A stretch of 64,000 nt of DNA from an uncultured Lachnospiraceae bacterium (GTDB lineage Bacteria > Bacillota > Clostridia > Lachnospirales > Lachnospiraceae), in the NCBI GenBank assembly GCA_910585655.1, contig CAJUFW010000001.1, positions 1 through 64,000 on the forward strand. Direction: 5' to 3'. Shown here piece by piece: positions 1 to 7,703 of this stretch. Under the pieces are notes generated by a model. That model had not been told where the DNA came from and did not search any database. It saw only the letters and a list, made by a program, of their open reading frames with translations. Both the position numbers and the translations under genes were made by a program. Numbering within the stretch: the stretch's first letter is position 1; the number at the start of each line of letters is the position of its first letter.

Positions 1-164
1 TACTGGATATCGTATGTGTGGTTCTTACTTGTATCCTTTGTCTGGCAGTAAGGGGAAATTTGATTGGAATCGGAATAGGAACGGTGGCTTCCGCACTTTT
101 GATCGGGCAAGTGATCCGGATATGTGGAAACGTGTTAAAAGAGCCGTTAGCGAAAAGCTTGTAG
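1..164 (+). CDS. C-terminal fragment of a YczE/YitT-like membrane protein
   Basis: The frame starting at base 3 is open from the window edge to a TAG at 162-164, giving about 53 residues. It holds a hydrophobic stretch and a glycine-rich GIGIGTVASALLIGQVIR segment, which resembles the last membrane helices of YczE/YyaS/YitT-type integral membrane proteins of unknown function. The start lies outside the window. tcdA begins about 20 bases downstream, so the two may be co-transcribed. The family call is from pattern only; the membrane nature is more certain than the family. Confidence 0.55.
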   Translation, partial: LDIVCVVLTCILCLAVRGNLIGIGIGTVASALLIGQVIRICGNVLKEPLAKSL

Positions 165-186
165 TTAAGACAGAATGGAGAAGCGT

Positions 187-918
187 ATGATTACAGGAAG
201 AGAAGAACAATTTCAAAGGACGGCTGCGTTAATGGGGGAAGAAGCGATTCAGTGGCTGGGAGCCAGTACGGTAGCCGTGTTCGGTATTGGGGGAGTAGGC
301 GGTTTTTGCGTAGAAGCGTTGGCGCGTGCAGGGGTAGGAAAGCTGGTGCTTTTCGATGGAGACAGCGTAGAAAAAACCAATCTGAACCGTCAGCTTATTG
401 CCCTTCATTCTACAATAGGACAAGCCAAGGTAGAGGTGATGAAGGAGCGGATTTTGGATATTTGCCCGCAAATTGAGGTAGAAGCACATAACTGCTTTTT
501 CCTGCCGGATCAGTCTGCAAACATTCCGTTCCAGGAATATGACTATATCGTCGATGCGGTGGATACGGTAACAGCTAAGGTAGAGCTGATTGTACAGGCA
601 GCGAGACACCGAATTCCGGTGATTTCCTGTATGGGAACCGGAAATAAATTTGACCCGACGCGTTTTCAGGTGGCAGATATTTACGAAACTGCGGTCTGCC
701 CGCTGGCGCGGGTGATGCGGCGGGAGTTAAAAGCGCGGGGAATAAAACGGTGCAAGGTCGTATATTCTAGGGAAACGGCAGTGCATACGGAACTGGGCAG
801 AACACCGGGAAGTGTTTCATTCATTCCTCCGGTAGCCGGTCTGATTTTGGCAGGAGAGGTGATTAAGGATTTGACAATCCGTTATCAAAATGCCGGAGAA
901 TATAAGAATCGGTACTAA
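187..918 (+). CDS. tcdA: tRNA threonylcarbamoyladenosine dehydratase
   Basis: ThiF/MoeB/HesA-fold, E1-like enzyme. TcdA uses ATP to cyclise N6-threonylcarbamoyladenosine (t6A) at position 37 of ANN-decoding tRNAs. The nucleotide-binding motif GIGGVGG is at about residues 33-39, followed by the DGDSVEKTNLNRQ segment typical of this family (about 59-71), and the length (243 aa) fits TcdA. An in-frame ATG at 175 is possible, but the ATG at 187 has a GGAG six bases upstream and gives the N-terminus usual for the family, so it is preferred. It follows a membrane-protein tail and precedes a GH2 gene with which it has no obvious functional link. Confidence 0.9.
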   Translation: MITGREEQFQRTAALMGEEAIQWLGASTVAVFGIGGVGGFCVEALARAGVGKLVLFDGDSVEKTNLNRQLIALHSTIGQAKVEVMKERILDICPQIEVEAHNCFFLPDQSANIPFQEYDYIVDAVDTVTAKVELIVQAARHRIPVISCMGTGNKFDPTRFQVADIYETAVCPLARVMRRELKARGIKRCKVVYSRETAVHTELGRTPGSVSFIPPVAGLILAGEVIKDLTIRYQNAGEYKNRY

Positions 919-954
919 ACAAGGAGTAGCAAAGTCGAATGATGGAGGGTTAGC

Positions 955-2844
955 ATGAAACTAGGGGAAGCGTGGCATACTATGCACTTTAGGAAAAAGG
1001 ACGTGACAAAGAACCAGCTTTATACCCCATGGGGAGAGGCATTGGTCAGACGTCTGCATAACAAGAGGGATGGACAGGAGAAGAGCAGCGAGGCGGACGA
1101 GGTAGGTACTGCCTGGGAAAGCAGCGTACTGTCAGAGTATCCAAGACCGCAGATGAGACGAAATAATATGCGTAGTTTAAACGGTTGGTGGAAGTATGCC
1201 ATAACCGATTGGGACAGCGAGGAACCAGGCGCCTGGGAAGGACGGATTTTAGTGCCGTTTTCTCCGGAAAGTGCGTTGTCGGAGGTAGGAAGGCAGCTTC
1301 TGCCAAAGGAGTCTTTGTGGTATGAGCGAGAGATTTTGCTTTCCAAAGAGGAACTGATGCGAAAGGAAGACGGACGATTTGTCTGCGGACGTCTGCTGCT
1401 GCATTTTGGAGCGGTGGATCAGGCATGTCAGGTATGGTGGAACGGAAAGCGGTTAGGCGGTCATCAGGGTGGATATCTGCCGTTTACTTTTGAGGTAACG
1501 GAACTGATAGAGCCGGTCAATGTGCTGCGGGTGCAGGTATGGGATCAGAGTGATACCTCGTATCATACCAGGGGAAAACAGACGCTGCATCCGGAAGGAA
1601 TGTTTTATACCGCGCAAAGTGGTATTTGGCAGACTGTTTGGATGGAATGGGTTCCGGAGGAATTTATAGAAAGCATTCGGCTGACTCCGGACTTTGAGCG
1701 GCATATGGTAAGAGCGGAATTGACTCTGCGGGCTGTTCCGGAGGATCCTGCCGTTCCAGAGGAATATGGCGTTGTTCGGGGAAAAAGAAAGAGGCTGTTA
1801 AGGGAGCGTTTTCTGTCGGAGACGGAATTTCATCCATGGACGCCGGAGGATCCTTATTTGTATGACTGGAAGCTTTCCGCAGGAGAGGATACGATAGAAA
1901 CTTATTTTGCGATGCGTTGTTTTACGATAGAAACAGACGAAGCGGGGATTCCAAGGCTTTGCCTAAACCATAAGCCTTATTATCAGCATGGTGTTTTAGA
2001 TCAGGGGTATTGGCCGGACGGGTTGATGACGCCGCCTTCGGACGAGGCGTATATCTATGATATTCAGAGTATGAAGCAGGCAGGGTTTAACATGATCCGC
2101 AAACATATCAAAGTCGAGTCGTTACGTTGGTATTACCATTGTGACCGTCTGGGAATGCTGGTCTGGCAGGACATGGTCAATGGGGGCAGTTCTTATCATC
2201 CAATGACCGTGACCTATTTGCCAACTGTGTTTCCGTATATCCAAAGCCATATGAAAGACAGCCGTTGTCAGCTATTTTCCAGGGTGGAAAAGAAAGGACG
2301 ACAGGAATGGCTGGCAGAGTGCCGGGAAACAATAAAACATCTGTATAATTGCCCTTGTATCGGGATGTGGGTTCCTTTTAATGAAGGTTGGGGACAGTTT
2401 GATGCACTGCGGGTAGCAAAGATGGTGCGAAACATAGATGGTACAAGATGGATTGACCATGCCAGCGGCTGGGTCGATCAGGGCGGCGGAGATGTCAAAA
2501 GCATCCACAACTATTTCCGCAAGCTGGAAGTAAAACCGGATAAGCAGTTCGGACGTCCGGTAGTCTACAGTGAATACGGCGGTTATGCCTGGTATGTAGC
2601 AGGGCATTCCTATTCCAATCAAATATATGGCTACCGGCATTATCAAAGCGCAAAGGAACTGCAAGAGGCCTATCAAAAGCTGCAAAGGCGGATTGAGGAG
2701 ATGAAAGCCGACGGGTTATGTGCGGACGTCTATACCCAAGTATCAGACGTAGAAGACGAGGTAAACGGGCTTTTGACCTATGACCGTAAAATAAAAAAAC
2801 TGCAGGCAGTGGATGGAGTAGGAAAAACAGGGGAGAAAAAATGA
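955..2844 (+). CDS. Glycoside hydrolase family 2 (beta-galactosidase/beta-glucuronidase type)
   Basis: Probable cytoplasmic GH2 enzyme, 629 aa, without a signal peptide. The N-terminal half has the jelly-roll sugar-binding domain (RRNNMRSLNGWWKYAI near residue 65, later LHFGAVDQACQVWWNG). The C-terminal half is the TIM barrel, with catalytic acid/base Glu in NEGWGQF (about residue 477) and nucleophile Glu in YSEYGG (about residue 540). The central immunoglobulin-like region is short compared with LacZ. The substrate cannot be told from sequence. A GGAGG precedes the ATG. The stop overlaps the start of the next gene (ATGA), which implies translational coupling. Confidence 0.88.
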   Translation: MKLGEAWHTMHFRKKDVTKNQLYTPWGEALVRRLHNKRDGQEKSSEADEVGTAWESSVLSEYPRPQMRRNNMRSLNGWWKYAITDWDSEEPGAWEGRILVPFSPESALSEVGRQLLPKESLWYEREILLSKEELMRKEDGRFVCGRLLLHFGAVDQACQVWWNGKRLGGHQGGYLPFTFEVTELIEPVNVLRVQVWDQSDTSYHTRGKQTLHPEGMFYTAQSGIWQTVWMEWVPEEFIESIRLTPDFERHMVRAELTLRAVPEDPAVPEEYGVVRGKRKRLLRERFLSETEFHPWTPEDPYLYDWKLSAGEDTIETYFAMRCFTIETDEAGIPRLCLNHKPYYQHGVLDQGYWPDGLMTPPSDEAYIYDIQSMKQAGFNMIRKHIKVESLRWYYHCDRLGMLVWQDMVNGGSSYHPMTVTYLPTVFPYIQSHMKDSRCQLFSRVEKKGRQEWLAECRETIKHLYNCPCIGMWVPFNEGWGQFDALRVAKMVRNIDGTRWIDHASGWVDQGGGDVKSIHNYFRKLEVKPDKQFGRPVVYSEYGGYAWYVAGHSYSNQIYGYRHYQSAKELQEAYQKLQRRIEEMKADGLCADVYTQVSDVEDEVNGLLTYDRKIKKLQAVDGVGKTGEKK

Positions 2845-3485
2845 AGCAGGGAAAGAAAGTCCTATATGGAAGCGGAAATTTAGCAAAAAAAGAGGCTTGG
2901 CAGGATTCGGATCTGGAAAAGGGAGAAGGCTGTTATATCACCATAAAAACATCTGTTGCAGGGCGGTATTTTTGGGTATTCGAGCAGGCTGGACGAATCT
3001 TGGCAGCAAATTTTTATTCTCCTGCTGATTTGATAAATGAGACGAATGCAATCGAGAATGCGATCCGCCCGTATCTAAACGGAGCAATACTGATGGAAAA
3101 AGAAACCAAGGTACTGAGGGAGGCAAGAAGGCAGCTAGAAGAATACTTTGCGGGAGCGCGAAAGGAATTCTGCCTGCCTGTAGCAATCAGGGGAACGATG
3201 TTTCAGCTAGAGGACTGGCAGGCGCTTTGTACGATTCCTTATGGAGAAACCAGAAGTTATGGACAGCTAGCCGCCCAGATTGGGCGTCCTAAGGGCAGCC
3301 GAGCCGTAGGAATGGCGAATCACAACAACCCCATCAGCGTTATTATTCCATGTCATCGTGTCATTGGATCAGGAGGAACACTGGTGGGGTATGGTGGCGG
3401 TCTGGATGTAAAGCAGGCTTTATTAGCGCTGGAACAAGGAAAAGTCTCCAGAGTCCACGCAGGCGTCAAACTCCATATCGGATAA
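2841..3485 (+). CDS. ogt: Methylated-DNA-[protein]-cysteine S-methyltransferase with an aberrant C-terminal tail
   Basis: Suicide repair protein that transfers an alkyl group from O6-alkylguanine to its own cysteine. The active-site motif PCHRV carries the acceptor Cys at about residue 171; the helix-turn-helix segment TIPYGETRSYGQLA and the VGYGGGLDVKQALL segment are typical. Family members usually end soon after LLxLE; here about 16 further residues (QGKVSRVHAGVKLHIG) follow. That tail is read antisense to the conserved SDMEFDAC part of the broken vWA gene on the other strand, so it looks like DNA from a deletion junction captured as coding sequence. The catalytic core is complete, so the enzyme is probably active. 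The ATG overlaps the GH2 stop codon. Confidence 0.88.
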   Translation: MKQGKKVLYGSGNLAKKEAWQDSDLEKGEGCYITIKTSVAGRYFWVFEQAGRILAANFYSPADLINETNAIENAIRPYLNGAILMEKETKVLREARRQLEEYFAGARKEFCLPVAIRGTMFQLEDWQALCTIPYGETRSYGQLAAQIGRPKGSRAVGMANHNNPISVIIPCHRVIGSGGTLVGYGGGLDVKQALLALEQGKVSRVHAGVKLHIG

Positions 3486-4625
3486 TATCAAAACGGTATG
3501 CGGTAATTCCTGCTGTGTCAGCCGGTGGGCAACGGCAGTCTGCAGGATCAAGTCAAATACTGCTTCGATGTTGGTATTGGCGACTTCCTCATAGGCGAGG
3601 GTAAGCTCCAGCTTTTCTCGTAGGGTATGGGCGTTGCTTAAATCAACCAGCCTTGGATGCGCGCTAAAAGTCAGATAACGGTTGTGAAAAGGACCAACAC
3701 AGCGTTCGGCAAAGTAAATCGCCAAAGCATTTACGACGTTCCGCGCGGATAGGTTCGTGGCACCAATCCGGGAAAGCATACTGCCGGAGTTATCCATAAC
3801 ACAAATGGTATGTCTGGCTACATTGGGATGTATACGAGTGGCGGCGGTAAAGTCCGGAAGCGCGTTCCATAGCTCTTCTAGGGTGGCATCTTCCTTTTCC
3901 GGTTGGAGAGAATACTGATATACGATATCATGAGGAAATAAAACGCCTGCATGGATTTTTACCTTTCCCTGTTGCAACTGGTTCAAATAGGAACGTCTTC
4001 TCGTTGAATCGTTTCGCAAAAACGCCTCTCGGTAAAGAAGATTGGCTCTGTAAGGAGCTTTTGGTATTGTCGCCTGGTAAGCCCAAGCTCTTTGGTTAAG
4101 ATATCTGCAAACCGTCTGGTAGCAGGCGAAGAGGTATTTGCAGAGAGCAGCCATTTTCCAAGCAGAGAAATCGGCTCATGAGCTTCTTTGTGCTTCTAGT
4201 CCAAAGTAAGCTGCTCTTTGATTAGGGTGACAACAGCATCTTTTACAGGAGTATCCAACAGACAGAGCAGATCGTCATATCTGCCGTATTCCGGTATAAG
4301 AGGAAGCAGTGCGTTTGCGGTAGCTTCGTGATGCTTAGCTAGATAATAAAAGCAAATCCGAAACAGCCGCCGTTCGCCCATTCCCTCACGAATATCCCGG
4401 GCAAAAAACAGCCATTTTAGAGCTAAGCGCCGGTCTTTCATAAAAAACCCGGGTAAACTGCTCTATGATCTGCGCTTCGGTTTTTGCACATAAGGAAGAA
4501 ACTGCAAAATTCATATCCAACAGTTTCTTTCCAGTGGTTCGATAGCCGATAGCGCCATTTTCGGTAATAGACAAATTAGAATCTGTCTTTAATGTTTCTG
4601 TTAAGTGATTCATAAATGAATTCAT
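3423..4625 (-). pseudogene. Degraded DUF2828 (vWA/TROVE-like) protein gene
   Basis: The start ATG at 4625 has a good AAGGAG site, but the reading frame is broken several times. A shift occurs in a 6-base A/T run near 4441-4447 (…FTRVFYE in one frame, DRRLALKWLFFARDIREG in the next). An in-frame TAG lies at 4196-4198, and the same frame continues past it with ISLLGKWLLSANTSS. A deletion plus frameshift near 4040 joins LGLTRRQYQKLLTE to YREAFLRNDS. The C-terminal ~100 residues after SDMEFDAC are gone, replaced by the 3' end of the convergent ogt gene. The MIDAS-like DNSGSM motif of the vWA domain survives. Intact relatives are single ORFs of roughly 450-500 aa. Several independent lesions make sequencing error unlikely. 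Confidence 0.85.
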
Positions 4626-4684
4626 TTGAACTCTCCTTAGAATATAGAAATATACAATCAGAAAAAAATACGAAAAAACAGGAG

Positions 4685-4787
4685 CAGGGATGGCAGGAAT
4701 CGAACCTGCGACACCCACACAAGGGGCTGCGGCGGACGTCTTTGACAAGACGCGCATTCGGCGCTTTACCAACTGAGCTACATCCCT
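4685..4787 (-). ncRNA. Over-long tRNA-like RNA (aberrant tRNA or YrlA-type Y-RNA mimic)
   Basis: On the minus strand the acceptor pair AGGGATG/CATCCCT, a D arm (GCTCAGTTGGTAAAGC) and a perfect T arm (GCAGG-TTCGATT-CCTGC) are plain, with discriminator G and no encoded CCA. The molecule is about 102 nt rather than ~72. The part that should be the anticodon arm is about 30 nt too long and cannot be folded as a normal 5+7+5 arm. The best local helix is CGTC/GACG with an 8-nt loop TTGTCAAA containing GTC. Just before it lies GCCGAATG, which fits the GNCGAAN0-1G motif I recall for Ro-binding bacterial Y RNAs. The alternatives are a tRNA-Asp(GTC) derivative with an insertion, or a tRNA mimic bound by the adjacent vWA protein. 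Confidence 0.6.
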
Positions 4788-4857
4788 GAGTTGACAAGAC
4801 GGCAAAACTCATAAAAAGAAATTGCTGCTGTAACCGTCTTACAAAATAGAACTTACA

Positions 4858-5283
4858 TTAAGCGAGTTGCTGAAGTTGCTCACTGTGTGTGGCAACGACT
4901 TTTTTGACAAGATCCAAATCCGTCTGAATGGATTCGATTTGGATAACGGCTCTTTCGTACTGCTTTGCAGCAGGAACATAATTTTCAGCCAGTAGCCGGA
5001 TATCCCGGTTTGTTTTGTTTTCTAAGGTTAATTGGATACCGGAGACTTGCTGCTCTAGCTTCTGTATCCGATGTTCTAAGCCGTTCGTTTGGTGTTCTAA
5101 GCTATCCATCCGATGTTCCAGGCTGTCCATCCGATGTTCCATATGGTGTTCCAGGCTGTTCACATGCTGTTCTAAGCTTTGGACATGTTCTTTTAAATCA
5201 CGGATATCATCCTTGACCGGCTGTAGTTCTGTTTGGAGCGCAGCGTGAATTTTGACATCCATCAGATCGGAGATAGCAAGCAA
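4858..5283 (-). CDS. Coiled-coil protein of unknown function
   Basis: About 141 aa, almost wholly helical. A central heptad-like repeat (SLEHRMD repeated, about residues 45-70) predicts a coiled coil; the C-terminal part (NRDIRLLAENYVPAAKQ) resembles small Clostridia proteins of unknown function. The open frame only offers TTG at 5283. Upstream in the same frame, at the ideal distance from a GGGGGG site, sits ACG (5299-5301) followed by SDQELLLAISDLMD. That is where ATG would be expected, so translation may start at ACG or the start codon may have been lost. It lies just upstream of the tRNA-like gene on the same strand. Confidence 0.6.
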   Translation of the reverse strand: MLAISDLMDVKIHAALQTELQPVKDDIRDLKEHVQSLEQHVNSLEHHMEHRMDSLEHRMDSLEHQTNGLEHRIQKLEQQVSGIQLTLENKTNRDIRLLAENYVPAAKQYERAVIQIESIQTDLDLVKKVVATHSEQLQQLA

Positions 5284-5512
5284 TAATTCTTGATCGCTCG
5301 TATTGATTCCCCCCTTTTAGAGAAAAGATGTGTTTTAGAGTTTTATAGACGTCTGCTTGACGGTAGCGCTAGTATAGCATAAAATAGACAAAAAAGCAAG
5401 CGGAAAATAAATAAAAATTGTTTATTTTTTCTGTCTATGAAGAGAGTGGGAAAAAGAATAAGAGTAGTTAGGGTTGTCTATCGGCGGATAAGGAACCTAT
5501 TGTAAAATTTTG

Positions 5513-5541
5513 TTGCAAAAACTGTAAAAATCAGGTAAGAT
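5513..5541 (+). promoter_or_regulatory. Promoter of recQ
   Basis: TTGCAA (5513-5518), a 17-base spacer and TAAGAT (5536-5541) form a good sigma-A promoter 32 bases before the recQ ATG. Confidence 0.6.
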
Positions 5542-5573
5542 GGAGAAAAAGAAAATTGTCAAGGGGGAATCTG

Positions 5574-7529
5574 ATGACAGAACCATTAGAAATACTAAAG
5601 AATTATTTTGGCTACAGCAGCTTCCGGGAGGGACAGGAGCTTTTGATTGAAGCGATCTTAACGGGACGGGATGTACTTGGCATTATGCCGACCGGCGCCG
5701 GGAAGTCTGTTTGCTACCAGGTACCGGCTTTGTTGCTGCCAGGGGTGACGATAGTCGTCTCTCCGCTGATCTCGCTGATGAAGGATCAGGTGCAGGCGTT
5801 GAATCAGGCAGGAATTCATGCCGCTTATATCAACAGCTCTTTAAGCGAAGGGCAAATTGCCAAGGCGTTGCAATTAGCGGCGGGCGGTAGGTATAAAATC
5901 ATTTATGTTGCGCCGGAACGATTAGAAACTTATGGCTTTTTACAATTTGCCAGACAGATCGAGATTTCTATGCTGACGGTAGACGAAGCGCATTGCATTT
6001 CCCAGTGGGGGCAGGATTTTCGTCCTAGTTATCTAAATATTTTGCCGTTTATCAGATTGCTTTCTAAGCGTCCGGTGATCAGCGCTTTTACGGCTACTGC
6101 TACAGAGCGGGTGAAGGAGGATATTTCCTGTGTCCTTGGTCTTGTAGAGCCGCAGATCTTAGTGACCGGTTTTGACCGGAAAAATCTCTTTTTTTCAGTA
6201 GAAACTCCCAAAAAGAAATTGGATTATGTGATACGGTATGTGGAGGAACATCCTGACGAAAGCGGGGTGATCTATTGTGCTACTCGGAAAAACGTTGAGC
6301 TGGTGTACGGGCAGCTTTTGACGGCAGGGGTATCGGTGACAAAATACCATGCCGGATTAGAACAAGAGGAACGAAAGCAGAACCAGGAAGAGTTTATGTA
6401 CGACCAGAAGCCGGTAATGGTGGCAACAAACGCCTTTGGTATGGGAATTGATAAGTCGAATATCCGTTATGTGCTTCATTACAATATGCCGCAGAGTATG
6501 GAAAATTATTATCAGGAGGCTGGGAGAGCCGGACGGGACGGGGCGGCGGCAGAATGTGTCCTCCTTTATTCTGCCCAGGACTTGGTGATCAACCGGTATT
6601 TGCTCGAAAGCAAGGAGCCAAATCCGGAAAATAGTGAGGAAGATTTGCTTGCCTTACAGGAGCGGGATTTGGAGCGTTTACGCCAGATGAGTTATTATGC
6701 AATGACCAAACGATGTCTGCGGGAGTATATTTTGCAGTATTTTGGAGAAGTAGGAAAGGGACGCTGTGAAAATTGCTCGAATTGTCAGAAGGAGTTTGAA
6801 GAGATAGATGTGACCAAGGAGGCGGGAAAAATCCTGACTTGTATCCAAGAAATGCGCCAGCGTTATGGGATTCATGTGGTAGCAGGGACTCTTTTAGGAG
6901 AGGAAGGCGCCAAGCTGCGGGAATACCGGGTTTCGGAGTATCGTTCCTATGGCGCATTGGCAGGCTGGTCAGAAGGCGGTATCCAGGAAATCATTACCGA
7001 ACTGCTCCTAGAGGGGATGTTGAACCAGACTAAGGATAAGTATGCGCTGCTGCGTTTGACTGCATTATCAAAGAATGTTATAGAAGGAAAGCAGAAAGTA
7101 TTCCTAAAAAGGCAGAAACAGGTGCTGCCGGATACGAACCTGGCAGGAGAGAAAACAGTAGAAGGGAAAGAACATATTGTGACAGGAAACAGGACGGGAA
7201 GCGGACGAGGAGGTCGCGCTGGTGCGAATACCGGAAAAATCAGACGTTCGGATATTTTAAATAGCAAAGGATTGGATTTGTTTGCTAAGCTACGGGAGTT
7301 GCGTACAAAACTAGCCAAGCAGGAAGGTGTGCCGCCGTATGTGATTTTTTCGGATAAAACATTGGTAGAGCTATGTATAAAGCTCCCTCAAACGGAGAAG
7401 GAACTGCTTAGCGTATCGGGAATCGGAGAGTATAAGGCTGAGAAATATGGAGACGCCTTTTTAAAAAGCATAGAAGCGTTTACCGGTGGAGAACGACAAA
7501 AGATGTATTTTGGGGAAGGGAAAAATTAG
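5574..7529 (+). CDS. recQ: ATP-dependent DNA helicase RecQ
   Basis: 3'-5' SF2 DNA helicase of recombination and replication-fork repair. It has Walker A TGAGKS (near residue 43), the DEAH box DEAHCISQWGQDFRPSY (about 137), helicase motif VI QEAGRAGRDG, the RecQ zinc-binding cysteines (C-x2-C-x2-C in CENCSNC, near residue 400), a winged-helix RQC region, and a C-terminal HRDC domain (LRELRTKLAKQEGVPPYVIF, near residue 580). A charged linker rich in Gly and Arg joins RQC and HRDC. The frame extends upstream to TTG 5556, but ATG 5574 has AAGGGGG at the right distance and gives the standard N-terminus. Confidence 0.95.
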   Translation: MTEPLEILKNYFGYSSFREGQELLIEAILTGRDVLGIMPTGAGKSVCYQVPALLLPGVTIVVSPLISLMKDQVQALNQAGIHAAYINSSLSEGQIAKALQLAAGGRYKIIYVAPERLETYGFLQFARQIEISMLTVDEAHCISQWGQDFRPSYLNILPFIRLLSKRPVISAFTATATERVKEDISCVLGLVEPQILVTGFDRKNLFFSVETPKKKLDYVIRYVEEHPDESGVIYCATRKNVELVYGQLLTAGVSVTKYHAGLEQEERKQNQEEFMYDQKPVMVATNAFGMGIDKSNIRYVLHYNMPQSMENYYQEAGRAGRDGAAAECVLLYSAQDLVINRYLLESKEPNPENSEEDLLALQERDLERLRQMSYYAMTKRCLREYILQYFGEVGKGRCENCSNCQKEFEEIDVTKEAGKILTCIQEMRQRYGIHVVAGTLLGEEGAKLREYRVSEYRSYGALAGWSEGGIQEIITELLLEGMLNQTKDKYALLRLTALSKNVIEGKQKVFLKRQKQVLPDTNLAGEKTVEGKEHIVTGNRTGSGRGGRAGANTGKIRRSDILNSKGLDLFAKLRELRTKLAKQEGVPPYVIFSDKTLVELCIKLPQTEKELLSVSGIGEYKAEKYGDAFLKSIEAFTGGERQKMYFGEGKN

Positions 7530-7703
7530 AGTATCTTACAGTTGTAGAAAAAATGATTGGATAGAATTGCTATATCCTACTGCCATAGAAATGCCATACC
7601 TGTCTTTTAGAATCGAATCCTGTAGAATCCGGTTAGGAGAAATTCTTCTTTTTTGCCGAAAGGCAGTGGGATTTTGCTTATAACAAACGAAAGGATTTTA
7701 TTT

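Noticed and set aside
4576-4812. Minus-strand open frames across the tRNA-like gene
   Set aside because: They read GCSSVGKA…RRFDSCHP, the usual artefact of translating a tRNA, and are not proteins.
5040-5180. CRISPR-like repeats
   Set aside because: The GATGTTCCAGGCTGTCCATCC-type repeats are in frame and encode the SLEHRMD coiled-coil heptads; there are no spacers. No CRISPR array was seen in the window.
7486-7683. Small open frame between recQ and the autolysin
   Set aside because: It starts inside recQ, lacks a ribosome-binding site and has no recognisable content; the 170-base gap otherwise shows only a GCC-GAAA-GGC hairpin, not a known riboswitch.
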